64,000 nt of DNA from Shinella sp. CPCC 101442. Lineage in GTDB: Bacteria; Pseudomonadota; Alphaproteobacteria; Rhizobiales; Rhizobiaceae. The stretch spans positions 496,001 through 560,000 of the forward strand of contig NZ_JALIQS010000003.1 in assembly GCF_024704725.1 (NCBI RefSeq), given 5' to 3'. The stretch's first letter is position 1. Each line of letters begins with the position of its first letter. This document shows, in pieces, positions 47,432 to 56,565 of this stretch. The translations under genes and the position numbers were made by a program. The notes beneath the pieces are model-generated. The model saw only the letters and a program-made list of their open reading frames with translations. It ran no database searches and was not told where the DNA came from.

Positions 47432-48802
47432 TTACGCTCTCTCGAAGCCGCGCGCCACCTCCCAGTCGGTGATGCGGCGGTCGTACTCTTCCTGCTCCCA
47501 TTCGGCAGCGCGGACATAGTGGTCGATGACGTCGTCGCCGAAGGCTTCGCGCAGCATCTTTGAACCGGTCAGTGCAGCGGTTGCACCGCGCAGCGTCTTC
47601 GGAATCTCGCGGGCGTCCTTGCCGCCATAGGCGTCACCGACGAAGGGCGCCTCAAGCTCCAGCTTCTCCTCGATGCCGGCAATGCCCGCTGCGAGCAGCG
47701 CCGCCATGGCGAGATAGGGGTTGAGGTCCGAACCGCCGACGCGGCATTCGATGCGGATGCCCTTGGTGCCCTCGCCGCACAGGCGGTAGCCGGCCGTGCG
47801 GTTGTCCTTGCTCCAGATCGCCTTGGTCGGCGCAAAGGTGCCGGCGACGAAGCGCTTGTAGGAATTGATATAGGGCGCGAGGAAATAGGTGATCTCGCTG
47901 GCATGGGCGAGCAGGCCGGCCACGTAGTTGTGCATCAGCTCCGACATGCCGTATTTGGCGTCCTTGTCGAAGAATTTCGCTTCCTTGCCGTCCAGGCTCC
48001 ACAGCGACTGGTGGATATGCGAGGAGGAACCGGCGGCGGTGTAGTTCCACTTGGCGAGGAATGTCACGGACTTGCCGCGCTGCCAGGCGATTTCCTTGGT
48101 GGCGTTCTTGATGATCGAATGCCGGTCGGCCATCGTGACGGCCTCGGCATAGCGCACGTTGATTTCCTCCTGGCCGGGCGAGGCCTCGCCCTTGGAGTTT
48201 TCCACCGGAATGCCGGCACCCTGGAGGCCCTTGCGCAGCGCGCGCATGACGTCTTCTTCCTTGGTGGTCTGGAAGATGTGGTAGTCCTCGTTGTAGCCGG
48301 AGGCGGTGCGTAGGTCGCGGTAGCCGCTTTCGCGCGCATCGTCGAAGGTCTGGTCGAAGAGGAAGAATTCGAGTTCGCTCGCCATGAAGGCCTTGAGGCC
48401 CAGGGCTTCAAGTCGCTTGACCTGCTTCTTGAGGATGGCGCGTGGCGAATGCGGCACTTCCGCATGGGTATGGTGGTCGAGCACGTCGCAGAGCACCAGC
48501 GCCGTGCCCTCCAGCCAGGGCAGCTTGCGCAGCGTGGCAAGGTCGGGCTTCATCGTATAGTCGCCGTAGCCGGCGGCCCAGCTCGTCGACTTGTAGCCGG
48601 AAACGGTCTCCATCTCCATGTCGGTGGCGAGCAGGTAGTTGCAGCTATGCGTTTCCTCGTAGGCGCTTTCGACGAAATATTCCGCCTGGAAACGCTTTCC
48701 CATGAGGCGGCCCTGCATGTCGACGAGGCAGGCGAGAACGGTGTCGATGCGGCCCTCGGCAACATCCTTCTTCAGATCATCGAATGTGTAGGTCATGCTC
48801 AT
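47432..48802 (-). CDS. Glutamine synthetase-family gamma-glutamyl-amine ligase (PuuA/IpuC-like)
   Basis: 456-residue ATP-dependent ligase. Glutamine-synthetase landmarks are present: ASELEFFLF, NVRYAEAVTMADRH, SSSHIHQSLWS (His of the glutamate site), INSYKRFVAGTFAP and RIECRVGGSDLNPYLAMAA. The latter segments resemble the PuuA/IpuC subgroup rather than housekeeping GlnA, and there is no adenylylation-type C-terminus. The likely reaction joins glutamate to an amine. Neighbours (amine/amino acid permease upstream, ALDH and ADH downstream) support catabolism of a gamma-glutamylated amine. The amine is not identified. Confidence 0.88.
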   Translation of the reverse strand: MSMTYTFDDLKKDVAEGRIDTVLACLVDMQGRLMGKRFQAEYFVESAYEETHSCNYLLATDMEMETVSGYKSTSWAAGYGDYTMKPDLATLRKLPWLEGTALVLCDVLDHHTHAEVPHSPRAILKKQVKRLEALGLKAFMASELEFFLFDQTFDDARESGYRDLRTASGYNEDYHIFQTTKEEDVMRALRKGLQGAGIPVENSKGEASPGQEEINVRYAEAVTMADRHSIIKNATKEIAWQRGKSVTFLAKWNYTAAGSSSHIHQSLWSLDGKEAKFFDKDAKYGMSELMHNYVAGLLAHASEITYFLAPYINSYKRFVAGTFAPTKAIWSKDNRTAGYRLCGEGTKGIRIECRVGGSDLNPYLAMAALLAAGIAGIEEKLELEAPFVGDAYGGKDAREIPKTLRGATAALTGSKMLREAFGDDVIDHYVRAAEWEQEEYDRRITDWEVARGFERA

Positions 48803-48896
48803 GGTTTTTGGTCCCAGAAATGGTGCCCGGCAATCGCCGCGCGTCGGTCGGAAATGAAAACGGGGGCCGCACGCGCGGCCCCCGCGCTAAGATGGC

Positions 48897-50480
48897 TTAG
48901 ACCTGGCCGACAGCCTTTTCGGCGGCAGCGATCTCGGCCTGGCGGCGAGCGACTTCCTCACCGATCGGCGGACCCTTGAAACGGCGGTTTTCAAGGCCGA
49001 ACCAGATGATAGCGGTCAGGACGAGGAAGCCGACGGTGATGTAGAGCGCCCAGTCGTTCGGCGGCTGGATGCCGAGCACGAAGATCAGCGCCATGGCGAT
49101 GATCGACAGGACGGCGAACAGCTTGAAGACGCCTTCGCCGAGGTTCCACGGACCCATCTTGTCCCACTTAGACGTGCCCCAGGCGAAGAGGCCGAGCGCA
49201 ATCGGGATCGCGAAGGAGAAGAACAGGAAGATGACGGTGCAAGAGACGACGACGGTGTAGACAGGCGTTTCACCGATGGAGACGAGCGACGAACCCCAGA
49301 CGAACAGGACCGAAAGGATGGAGCCCGTCCAGATGGCGGCGACCGGAGTGCGGTAGTTCGGGCTGACCTTCGACAGGCCGCGCGAGAACGGCAGGCCGCC
49401 GTCACGCGAGAAGGCGAAGATCATGCGCGAAACGGACGTAACGGTGGCAAGGCCGCAAAGCCATTGGGCGACCAGGATGAGGAAGTAGAGAACATCCTTG
49501 AGCGCGGGGTTCACCTGCGTGTCCATGGCCCAGAAGAAGACGTTCCAGCCCTGAGCGGCGGCAGCGGCCATGCCGTCGGTCGTCGTGCCGTCGGCATTGG
49601 TGACCGAGCTAGGGATCAAAAGCACGAAGGAGCACAGCATGATGTAGCCGAACAGCGCCGACCACAGAACGGAGGAAACCATGCCGCGCGGCACCGAAGT
49701 CGCCGCCTTGACGGTTTCTTCCGAAGTATGCGCCGAAGCGTCATAACCGGTAATCGTGTAGATCGGCAGCAGCAGGCCGAGCAGGAACACCCAGGCGCCC
49801 GACGTTTCCGGCCAGACGTTTCCGCCGGCTTCACCGGAGAAGTTCGAGAAGGTGAAGAGGCGGCCGATATCGTAGCTGTCGGCAGCTGCAAGGCACACGA
49901 TGGCAAGCAGGATCGACGTGGCGAAGATCAAGTAGCCCGAGAAGTCCGTGAGCTTGGCGGTGAGACCGATGCCCATGTGGTTCACGAGCGCCTGCGCGCC
50001 GGTGATGATCGCCAGGAAGATGATCCGGGTGACGGTCGTGTCTTCCATGCCGAAGTACGGCGTACCGAACGAGCCCATGAAGAAGTAGTAGGTGCCGACA
50101 TTGATGGCACCGAGAACCGTGACGAGGCCGAGCAGGTTGAACCAGGCGGTCAGCCAGCCGGTGAAACGGTTGCCGAGGATCGAGCCCCAGTGGTAGAGGC
50201 CGCCGGCCGTCGGGTAGGCCGAGCTGATCTGCGCCATGGCGACGGCGAAGACGAGCGAGATGAAGCAGCCGAGCGGCCAGCCGATGCCGATCGCGGCGCC
50301 CCCCGCGCCCGATGTCGCCTGCGCCAGCGAATTGATGCCGCCGGAGAGAATGCAAATGATGGAGAAGGACACGGCGAAGTTCGAGAACTGGCTCATCCGC
50401 CGTTCGAGTTCCTGCGCGTAGCCCATGGAATGCAGGACCTGCATATCCTCATGTTTATCGTTGTCGGAGTAATCTGACAT
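48897..50480 (-). CDS. APC-superfamily amino acid/amine permease
   Basis: 527-residue inner-membrane permease with about twelve hydrophobic segments. N-terminal landmarks QELERRMSQFSNFAVSFSIICILSG place it in the amino acid/choline (GABA permease-like) branch of APC. Later motifs are YPTAGGLYHW and ITGYDASAHTSEE. AGGGGAA lies upstream of ATG 50480. It likely imports the substrate of the glutamine-synthetase-like ligase encoded 94 bases downstream. Confidence 0.92.
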   Translation of the reverse strand: MSDYSDNDKHEDMQVLHSMGYAQELERRMSQFSNFAVSFSIICILSGGINSLAQATSGAGGAAIGIGWPLGCFISLVFAVAMAQISSAYPTAGGLYHWGSILGNRFTGWLTAWFNLLGLVTVLGAINVGTYYFFMGSFGTPYFGMEDTTVTRIIFLAIITGAQALVNHMGIGLTAKLTDFSGYLIFATSILLAIVCLAAADSYDIGRLFTFSNFSGEAGGNVWPETSGAWVFLLGLLLPIYTITGYDASAHTSEETVKAATSVPRGMVSSVLWSALFGYIMLCSFVLLIPSSVTNADGTTTDGMAAAAAQGWNVFFWAMDTQVNPALKDVLYFLILVAQWLCGLATVTSVSRMIFAFSRDGGLPFSRGLSKVSPNYRTPVAAIWTGSILSVLFVWGSSLVSIGETPVYTVVVSCTVIFLFFSFAIPIALGLFAWGTSKWDKMGPWNLGEGVFKLFAVLSIIAMALIFVLGIQPPNDWALYITVGFLVLTAIIWFGLENRRFKGPPIGEEVARRQAEIAAAEKAVGQV

Positions 50481-50596
50481 GTTTTTCCCCTGTATCGACT
50501 GGTCCCGGGCGGAATTGCCGAGGGCCGCCTGTGTCTGAGGCCCACGAAATACGTGGGATATGCGCCGCGGCCATGCCGCTCCCCGGGTCTTTTTTA

Positions 50597-51355
50597 TTAT
50601 GCGGCAGGAAGGCTCTCGCTGAGCAGCCCCGCCAGATAGTCGGCCACGACCCCTTGGCCGACTTCGTCTCGGATAAGGTCGTTGCGGACCTCGATCATCA
50701 CATTGGGCAGGCCGTTTGCGAGGCCGTGCTCTCGTAGCGTATGCGTCACGCCGTCTTCCGGCCCGTAGGGCTCGTTGCGACGAACCATGTAGAGGCCGGC
50801 CGTTTTGGCGGCGGCCAGCATGCCGTCGGCGATCCGCGTATCGGCATCGTGCAGGATGCCGATCTCGACCTCGCGCGGCTTGCCGAAATAGACGGGCGTG
50901 AAGCTGTGCATGGTCACGAGAACAGGCGCCCTGCCCTCCGCAACCCGGCCCTTCACAAGCTGGGCGAGCGTTTCGCGAAACGGCAGATAGAGCGCTTCGG
51001 TGCGAGCATCGCGCGCGGCTTGGTCGAGCCCGGCATTGCCGGGAACATCGAAGACCTCGCTTTTCTCCGGCATCGCGGCGGGCGATTCCGGCGGGCGGTT
51101 GCAATCATAGACGAGGCGCGAAAAACGCTGAAAAATCAACGCAGCATCAAGGCTCTTCGCCATGCGGCGGGCAACGGCGAGCGCACCCGGATCCCAAGCG
51201 ATATGGCTTGCCAGCGCCTCCTGCGAGAGGCCGAGCGTGCCGAGCGATTTGGGCAGAAGGCGTGACGCATGCTCGCAGACGAGAATGACCCGGCCGCGGG
51301 CAGACGCGTTTTCAAGGGCGACGGGGTCGCCCTCCTCTCCAGTCAGAATTCCCAT
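50597..51355 (-). CDS. N-formylglutamate amidohydrolase-family hydrolase
   Basis: 252-residue member of the FGase family (Zn-dependent, HutG-like). Visible landmarks: VILVCEHASRLLPKSLG, HIAWDPGALAVARR, YDCNRPPES, MHSFTPVYFGKPR and NVMIEVRNDLIRDE, which together carry the usual metal and carboxylate-binding residues. Classical substrate is N-formyl-L-glutamate from histidine breakdown, but no hut genes are present. As first gene of this operon it may instead hydrolyse an N-acylated or gamma-glutamyl product (inference). Confidence 0.9.
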   Translation of the reverse strand: MGILTGEEGDPVALENASARGRVILVCEHASRLLPKSLGTLGLSQEALASHIAWDPGALAVARRMAKSLDAALIFQRFSRLVYDCNRPPESPAAMPEKSEVFDVPGNAGLDQAARDARTEALYLPFRETLAQLVKGRVAEGRAPVLVTMHSFTPVYFGKPREVEIGILHDADTRIADGMLAAAKTAGLYMVRRNEPYGPEDGVTHTLREHGLANGLPNVMIEVRNDLIRDEVGQGVVADYLAGLLSESLPAA

Positions 51356-51388
51356 AGCCTGATCCCCTCGACCGGCTTTTTTCGTTAA

Positions 51389-51446
51389 TGAAAAGAATTC
51401 TTCACGGATTTGCCGGTGTCAACGGTGTTTTGAAAAAATCTCTTCA
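51389..51446. promoter_or_regulatory. Paired TGAA-N8-TTCA operator candidates in the divergent promoter
   Basis: Two inverted repeats of the same form: TGAA (51389-51392) N8 TTCA (51401-51404), containing a perfect AAGAATTCTT core, and TGAA (51431-51434) N8 TTCA (51443-51446), extended to TTTTGAA-N8-TTCAAAA. Starts are 42 bp apart, four helical turns. They lie in the only gap between the divergent amidohydrolase and RpiR genes. Confidence 0.65.
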
Positions 51447-51524
51447 AAAAAACATTTGACTCGAATTGTGACAGCGCGTTTTATCGTCGAAATCCCGGCA
51501 AAGACCGGGGCGCAGGGGAACAAT

Positions 51525-52424
51525 TTGACGCTCAACCAAGCATCCATGACGGTGTCGGATGTGATCGGTGCGCATTTCGACGCGTTGACGCGCGCCGAAA
51601 AGCAGCTGGCCGCATCGCTGCTCGACAACTATCCCGTCTCCGGCCTCGGCAGCATCACGACGGTCGCGGAAAACGCCGGCGTGTCGACGCCGACGGTTGC
51701 GCGCATGGTGCAGAAGCTCGGCTTCCGCGGCTTCCCGGATTTTCAGGCCCGCCTGCATCACGAACTGGAAGCGACGCTTTCGAACCCGATCACCAAACAC
51801 GACCGCTGGGCCGCCAACGCGCCGGGCACGCATATCCTGAACCGTTTCGCCGACGCGATCATGACCAACCTGCGCCAGACGCTGTCACAGGTGGAAACCG
51901 CCGAGTTCGACGGCGCGGCCGCCCTTCTCGCCGATCGCCAGCGCAGCATCTACATCATCGGCGGCCGCATCACGAAGGCGCTGGCCGACTACCTGTTCAC
52001 CCATCTCCAGGTCATCCGCCCGAACGTCACCCAGATCGCCTCCAATCCCAGTTCCTGGCCGCACTACGTGCTGAACATGAAAGCCGGCGACGTGCTGGTG
52101 ATCTTCGACATCAGGCGCTACGAGCAGGAAATGGAGACGCTCGGCCGCGTCGCCCACGAACGCGGCATCCAGATCATCCTGTTCACCGATCAATGGGCCT
52201 CACCCGTCGCGAAGGCCGCTGCCAAAATCTTTCGCGTGCATATCGAAGCGCCCTCGGCCTGGGACTCGTCCGTCGTGACGCTGTTCATCGTCGAAGCGCT
52301 GATCGAAGCCGTGCAAAGCTCGGGCTGGGAGGAAACCAGCGGCCGAATGAAGACGCTGGAGGGACTTTTCGAAGCCAGCCGGCTTTTTCGCAAACCCCGG
52401 CCGGAGGTCCCCGGCAAATCCTGA
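51525..52424 (+). CDS. MurR/RpiR-family transcriptional regulator
   Basis: About 299 residues: N-terminal HTH (SITTVAENAGVSTPTVARMVQKLGFRGFPDF) at about 40-75 and a C-terminal SIS domain (RSIYIIGGRITKALADYLF; DVLVIFDIRRYEQE), usually a sensor for phosphosugars or related ligands. The start is uncertain: TTG 51525 has AGGGGA five bases upstream, ATG 51546 lacks a ribosome-binding site, and TTG 51456 falls near the operators. It is divergent from the amine operon and precedes the ABC importer on the same strand, so it may control both. Confidence 0.9.
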   Translation: MTLNQASMTVSDVIGAHFDALTRAEKQLAASLLDNYPVSGLGSITTVAENAGVSTPTVARMVQKLGFRGFPDFQARLHHELEATLSNPITKHDRWAANAPGTHILNRFADAIMTNLRQTLSQVETAEFDGAAALLADRQRSIYIIGGRITKALADYLFTHLQVIRPNVTQIASNPSSWPHYVLNMKAGDVLVIFDIRRYEQEMETLGRVAHERGIQIILFTDQWASPVAKAAAKIFRVHIEAPSAWDSSVVTLFIVEALIEAVQSSGWEETSGRMKTLEGLFEASRLFRKPRPEVPGKS

Positions 52425-52525
52425 CGGCAATACGAAAAAAACCGAAACAAAACTGTCACATAACGTTCATATGCCCACAGTATCAGCTTCGCCGAAGTTG
52501 ACTGACACACCAAAGGAGAACACCC

Positions 52526-53632
52526 GTGATGTCATCTACGAAACGTCTGCTTTCGCTCTCCACCGCATTGGCGATCGCGCTGCCCTCGCTCGCCTTCGCC
52601 GAGCCGAGCGCCGAGTTGATCGCAGCTGCCAAGAAGGAAGGCATGCTGACGACGATCGCGCTGCCGCACGACTGGTGCGGCTACGGTGACGTCATCGCCT
52701 CCTTCAAGGCGAAATATCCGGAAATCCAGGTCAACGAACTGAACCCCGACGCCGGTTCGGCCGATGAAGTCGAAGCGATCAAGGCCAACAAGGACAACAA
52801 GGGCCCGCAGTCGCCCGACGTGATCGACGTCGGCCTCGCCTTCGGCCCGCAGGCAAAGGCCGAAGGCCTGCTGCAGCCCTACAAGGTCTCCACCTGGGAC
52901 GAAATCCCGGATACCATCAAGGACGCCGAAGGCTTCTGGTACGGCGACTACTACGGCGTGATGTCGATGCTGGTGAACAAGGACCTCGTCGCCAACACCC
53001 CGAAGGACTGGGCTGACCTCCTGAAGCCGGAATATGCCGGTCAGGTCGCTCTCGCCGGCGACCCGCGCGCGTCGAACCAGGCCATCCTCGGCGTTCTCGC
53101 CGCCGGTCTCGGCAAGGGTGCAAAGGCCGGCAAGGAAGCCGGTGAAGCAGGCCTCGCCTACTTCGCAGAGCTGAACAAGGCCGGCAACTTCGTCCCCGTC
53201 ATCGGCAAGTCCGGCACGCTCGCTCAGGGCTCGACCCCGATCGTCATCGCCTGGGACTACAACGCGCTCGGCTGGGCCAAGACCCTCAACGGCAACCCGC
53301 CGACCGAAGTCGTCGTTCCGGCATCGGGCGTTCTCGCCGGCGTCTACGTTCAGGGTATCTCGGCCTATGCGCCGCACCCGAGCGCTGCCAAGCTGTGGAT
53401 GGAGCACCTCTATTCCGACGAAGGTCAGCTCGGCTGGCTGAAGGGCTATTGCCACCCGGCACGCTTCAACGCCATGGTCAAGGCCGGCAAGGTTCCGCAG
53501 GACCTGATCGACGCCCTGCCGCCGGCAGCATCCTATGAAAAGGCCTACTTCCCGACGCTCGAGGAAGTAGACGCCAACAAGGCCGCCGTCACCGGCGCAT
53601 GGGACAGCGCCGTCGGCGCGAACGTACAGTAA
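52526..53632 (+). CDS. ABC transporter periplasmic substrate-binding protein (PotD/AfuA class)
   Basis: About 367 residues with a Sec signal peptide (STKRLLSLSTALAIALPS, cleavage near AFAEP) and a two-lobe solute-binding fold (family SBP_bac_6/8-like). Visible: HDWCGYGDVIASFKAKYP, QSPDVIDVGLAFG, VIAWDYNALGWAK. Its own permeases and ATPase follow. The class serves polyamines, Fe(III), thiamine or organic anions; the ligand is not identified. AGGAG supports GTG 52526 or ATG 52529. Located 101 bases after the RpiR gene. Confidence 0.9.
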   Translation: MMSSTKRLLSLSTALAIALPSLAFAEPSAELIAAAKKEGMLTTIALPHDWCGYGDVIASFKAKYPEIQVNELNPDAGSADEVEAIKANKDNKGPQSPDVIDVGLAFGPQAKAEGLLQPYKVSTWDEIPDTIKDAEGFWYGDYYGVMSMLVNKDLVANTPKDWADLLKPEYAGQVALAGDPRASNQAILGVLAAGLGKGAKAGKEAGEAGLAYFAELNKAGNFVPVIGKSGTLAQGSTPIVIAWDYNALGWAKTLNGNPPTEVVVPASGVLAGVYVQGISAYAPHPSAAKLWMEHLYSDEGQLGWLKGYCHPARFNAMVKAGKVPQDLIDALPPAASYEKAYFPTLEEVDANKAAVTGAWDSAVGANVQ

Positions 53633-53643
53633 GCGACACTCTT

Positions 53644-53673
53644 CGTCGCCCCGGCTCGTTGGCCGGGGCGACG
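53644..53673 (+). other. Intercistronic GC-rich hairpin after the binding-protein gene
   Basis: A perfect 12-bp stem CGTCGCCCCGGC/GCCGGGGCGACG (53644-53655, 53662-53673) with a six-base loop and no T-tract, 11 bases past the stop. Likely an mRNA 3'-end stabiliser or attenuator that keeps the binding protein more abundant than the permeases. Confidence 0.72.
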
Positions 53674-53717
53674 ATTGCGGTATGCCAATGACGGCAACCA
53701 CACCCGAGGTTTTCTTG

Positions 53718-54608
53718 ATGTCATCAGACAGTTCAGCCGCCAGACCGCCTGCACGGGAGCCTTTCCGCCTCCCGCTGCATTGGCTTGGCGCGGCGCCGTT
53801 CGCGATCTTCGTCCTGCTGTTCCTGATCATGCCCACGATGCGCATCGTCATCGGGGCATTCCAGACCCCTGAGGGCAGCTTCACCCTGGAGAACATTCGG
53901 GGTCTCTTCACCACGTCGATCCTCTCGGCCTACTGGATCTCGATCAAGATCTCCGTCGCGTCCGCCGTACTCGGCTGCCTGATCGGCTTTTCCGTCGCGG
54001 CCGCCGCCGTCCTCGGCGGCCTGCCGAAATGGATCCGCGGCCCTCTACTGACCTTTTCCGGCGTTGCCTCCAACTTCGCCGGCGTGCCGCTCGCCTTCGC
54101 CTTTCTCGCGACGCTCGGCCCGGTCGGCCTGCTCACGGTGTTCTTGAAGACCCAGATCGGCATCGACCTGCGCGCGCTCGGCTTCAACATCCTGTCCTTC
54201 TGGGGCCTGACGGTCACCTATCTGTTCTTCCAGATCCCGTTGATGATCCTCATCATCACGCCGGCCCTCGACGGCCTGAAGCGAGAATGGCGCGAAGCCG
54301 CCCAGATCCTCGGTGCGACCAACGCACAGTATTGGCGCATGGTCGCCTTCCCGATCCTGCTGCCCTCCTTCCTCGGCACGCTGGCGCTCCTTTTCGCAAA
54401 CGCCTTCGGCGCCGTCGCCACGGCAATCGCGCTCACCGGCTCCTCGCTCAACATCGTGCCGATCTTGCTCTTCGCGCAGATCCGCGGCGACGTGCTCGGC
54501 AACCCGCATCTCGGTTACGCGCTCGCCTTCGGCATGATCGTCATCACGGGGATCGCCAACACGATCTACATCTGGCTGCGCGCCCGCAGCGAAAGGTGGC
54601 TGAAATGA
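53718..54608 (+). CDS. ABC transporter permease (PotB-like)
   Basis: About 296 residues, six or so transmembrane helices, with the cytoplasmic EAA-type loop visible as EWREAAQILGATNAQYWRMVAFPILLPS. GAGG eight bases upstream favours ATG 53718; ATG 53682 would add 12 residues. The four-base ATGA overlap with the next permease shows coupling. Half of a heterodimeric channel. Confidence 0.92.
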   Translation: MSSDSSAARPPAREPFRLPLHWLGAAPFAIFVLLFLIMPTMRIVIGAFQTPEGSFTLENIRGLFTTSILSAYWISIKISVASAVLGCLIGFSVAAAAVLGGLPKWIRGPLLTFSGVASNFAGVPLAFAFLATLGPVGLLTVFLKTQIGIDLRALGFNILSFWGLTVTYLFFQIPLMILIITPALDGLKREWREAAQILGATNAQYWRMVAFPILLPSFLGTLALLFANAFGAVATAIALTGSSLNIVPILLFAQIRGDVLGNPHLGYALAFGMIVITGIANTIYIWLRARSERWLK

Positions 54609-55387
54609 AGAAGTTCTGGGCCTGGGGCGCCCTCATCTTCGGGCTGCTCTATTTCATCCTGCCGCTCGTCGGCATGACCAACTTCTCCCTGAAGATGCGC
54701 CGCGGCGTCTATTCGCTGGATGCCTATGCCGTCGTGCTTGGCGATCCGCGCTTCCAGGAGACGTTCACCTATTCGATCCTGATGGCGCTCTCGACGATCG
54801 TCTTCGGCGTGCTGCTCGTGGTGCCCACCGCCTATTGGGTGCGCCTCAAGCTGCCGGGCCTGCGTCCCTATATCGAGTTCATCACGCTTTTGCCGCTGGT
54901 CATCCCCGCCATCGTCATCGTCTTCGGCTATATCAGGCTCTACAACACGTCGAGCTGGCTGCCGCTGACGGGTACGACCACGGGTACGAACATCCTCCTG
55001 ATGTTCGGCTATTCGACGCTGGCGCTGCCCTATATGTATCGCTCCGTCGATACGGGCCTTCGCTCGATCGACATCGCGACACTCACCGAAGCGGCGCAAA
55101 GCCTTGGCGCCGGATGGACGACGATCCTTGCCAAGATCATCCTGCCGAACGTGCTCGTCGCCGTGCTTTCCGGTGCCTTCCTGACGTTTGCGATCGTGAT
55201 TGGCGAGTTCACCATGGCGGCTCTGCTCAATCGTCCGGCCTTCGGCCCGTACATGCAGCTGCTCGGCGCCAACCGCGCCTATGAGCCGGCGGCACTCGCG
55301 GTCATGTCCTTCGCCTTGACCTGGGGCTGCCTCGGCCTGATCCAGCTTGTTTCCCGTTTCCAGAAGGGCGCGCAAAGCCCCGCCTAA
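54605..55387 (+). CDS. ABC transporter permease (PotC-like)
   Basis: 260-residue second channel subunit with about six helices and EAA loop TEAAQSLGAGWTTILAKIILPNV. It overlaps the preceding permease by four bases and is followed after nine bases by the ATPase gene. Length and order match spermidine/putrescine-class importers. Confidence 0.92.
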   Translation: MKKFWAWGALIFGLLYFILPLVGMTNFSLKMRRGVYSLDAYAVVLGDPRFQETFTYSILMALSTIVFGVLLVVPTAYWVRLKLPGLRPYIEFITLLPLVIPAIVIVFGYIRLYNTSSWLPLTGTTTGTNILLMFGYSTLALPYMYRSVDTGLRSIDIATLTEAAQSLGAGWTTILAKIILPNVLVAVLSGAFLTFAIVIGEFTMAALLNRPAFGPYMQLLGANRAYEPAALAVMSFALTWGCLGLIQLVSRFQKGAQSPA

Positions 55388-55396
55388 GGACCTTTC

Positions 55397-56458
55397 ATGA
55401 GCTTCCTGAACCTCACCAGCATCCAGAAGTCCTTCGGCCCCGTGCAGGTCGTCAAGGATTTCAACATGGTCATCGAGAAGGGCGAGTTCGTCTCCTTCCT
55501 CGGTCCGTCGGGTTGCGGCAAGACCACGGTCCTGCGCATGATCGCCGGCTTCGAGACGCCCTCGGGCGGCACGATCACCATCAACGGCAAGAGCCAGGCG
55601 AACCTGCGCCCCAACCAGCGCAACATCGGCATGGTCTTCCAGGCCTATGCGCTGTTCCCGAACATGAATGTCGCGGAAAACGTCGCCTTCGGTCTCAGGG
55701 TCGCCGGCCGGCCGAAGGCTGAGGTCGACCAGCGCGTCAAGGAGATGCTCGGCCTCATCAAGCTGGATCACCTCGCCGACCGCTATCCCTACCAGATGTC
55801 CGGCGGCCAGCAGCAGCGCGTGGCGCTCGCCCGCGCGCTGGCCCCGAAGCCGCAGGTGCTGCTGCTCGACGAGCCGCTCTCGGCGCTCGACGCAAAAATC
55901 CGCGTGTCGCTGCGCGAGGAAATCCGCATGATCCAGCAGCAGCTCGGCATCACCACGGTCTTCGTGACGCACGACCAGGAAGAAGCGCTGTCGATCTCCG
56001 ACCGCATCGTCGTGATGAATGCCGGCAAGGCCGACCAGATCGGCGCACCTGCGGAAATCTACAACCGCCCGGCCACCCGTTTCGTCGCCAGCTTCGTCGG
56101 CACGCTGAACCTCATCGAGGCCAAGGTCGTCGATCCCGCTTCGAACCGCATCTCGATCGGCGACCAGGGCGTGACGCTGCGCGAACCCCTCGGCAATGCA
56201 AAGGCCGGCGACACAATCTCGCTGGCGCTGCGTCCGGAAGCCGGTTCGATCGCCCCCGACGCCAAGGGCGATACCGCGCTGACCGGCGAGGTCATCTCCT
56301 CCAACTTCCTCGGTTCGGTCATCCGCACCCGCATGAAAGTCGGCACCGCCGTCATCTCCTTCGACATGTTCAATAGCCCGGGGCTCGTGCCGCCGGCCGT
56401 CGGCGAGACGGCGACGCTGCGCTTCACCGCGACCGACCTGCTGATCATCCGCGACTAG
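55397..56458 (+). CDS. ABC transporter ATP-binding protein (PotA-like)
   Basis: 353-residue ATPase: Walker A GPSGCGKTT at 36-44, Q-loop FQAYALFPNM, signature MSGGQQQRVALARAL, Walker B VLLLDEPLSALD, H-loop VTHDQEE, and a C-terminal TOBE domain (about 275-350; LRPEAGSI). Domain plan equals PotA/FbpC. Last gene of the first ABC operon, with a hairpin terminator about 60 bases beyond. Confidence 0.94.
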   Translation: MSFLNLTSIQKSFGPVQVVKDFNMVIEKGEFVSFLGPSGCGKTTVLRMIAGFETPSGGTITINGKSQANLRPNQRNIGMVFQAYALFPNMNVAENVAFGLRVAGRPKAEVDQRVKEMLGLIKLDHLADRYPYQMSGGQQQRVALARALAPKPQVLLLDEPLSALDAKIRVSLREEIRMIQQQLGITTVFVTHDQEEALSISDRIVVMNAGKADQIGAPAEIYNRPATRFVASFVGTLNLIEAKVVDPASNRISIGDQGVTLREPLGNAKAGDTISLALRPEAGSIAPDAKGDTALTGEVISSNFLGSVIRTRMKVGTAVISFDMFNSPGLVPPAVGETATLRFTATDLLIIRD

Positions 56459-56520
56459 CCTTTTCTTCCAAGCTTTTCCAATGCCTTGGAAAATTCTGTC
56501 GTGAATTACCGTTTTTACGT

Positions 56521-56548
56521 CGCCCGCGGATTTGATCCGCGGGCGTTT
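56521..56548 (+). terminator. Terminator of the first ABC operon
   Basis: An 11-bp stem CGCCCGCGGAT/ATCCGCGGGCG (56521-56531, 56535-56545) with a three-base loop and a TTT tail. A weaker 8-bp TTTTCCAA/TTGGAAAA hairpin lies upstream at 56474-56493. Together they isolate the riboswitch from read-through. Confidence 0.78.
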
Positions 56549-56565
56549 GCTCGTTAATCTTCCAG

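Noticed and set aside
51428-51449. TTTTGAA-N8-TTCAAAA considered as a terminator
   Set aside because: AT-only stem, located upstream of genes in a divergent gap; operator interpretation fits better.
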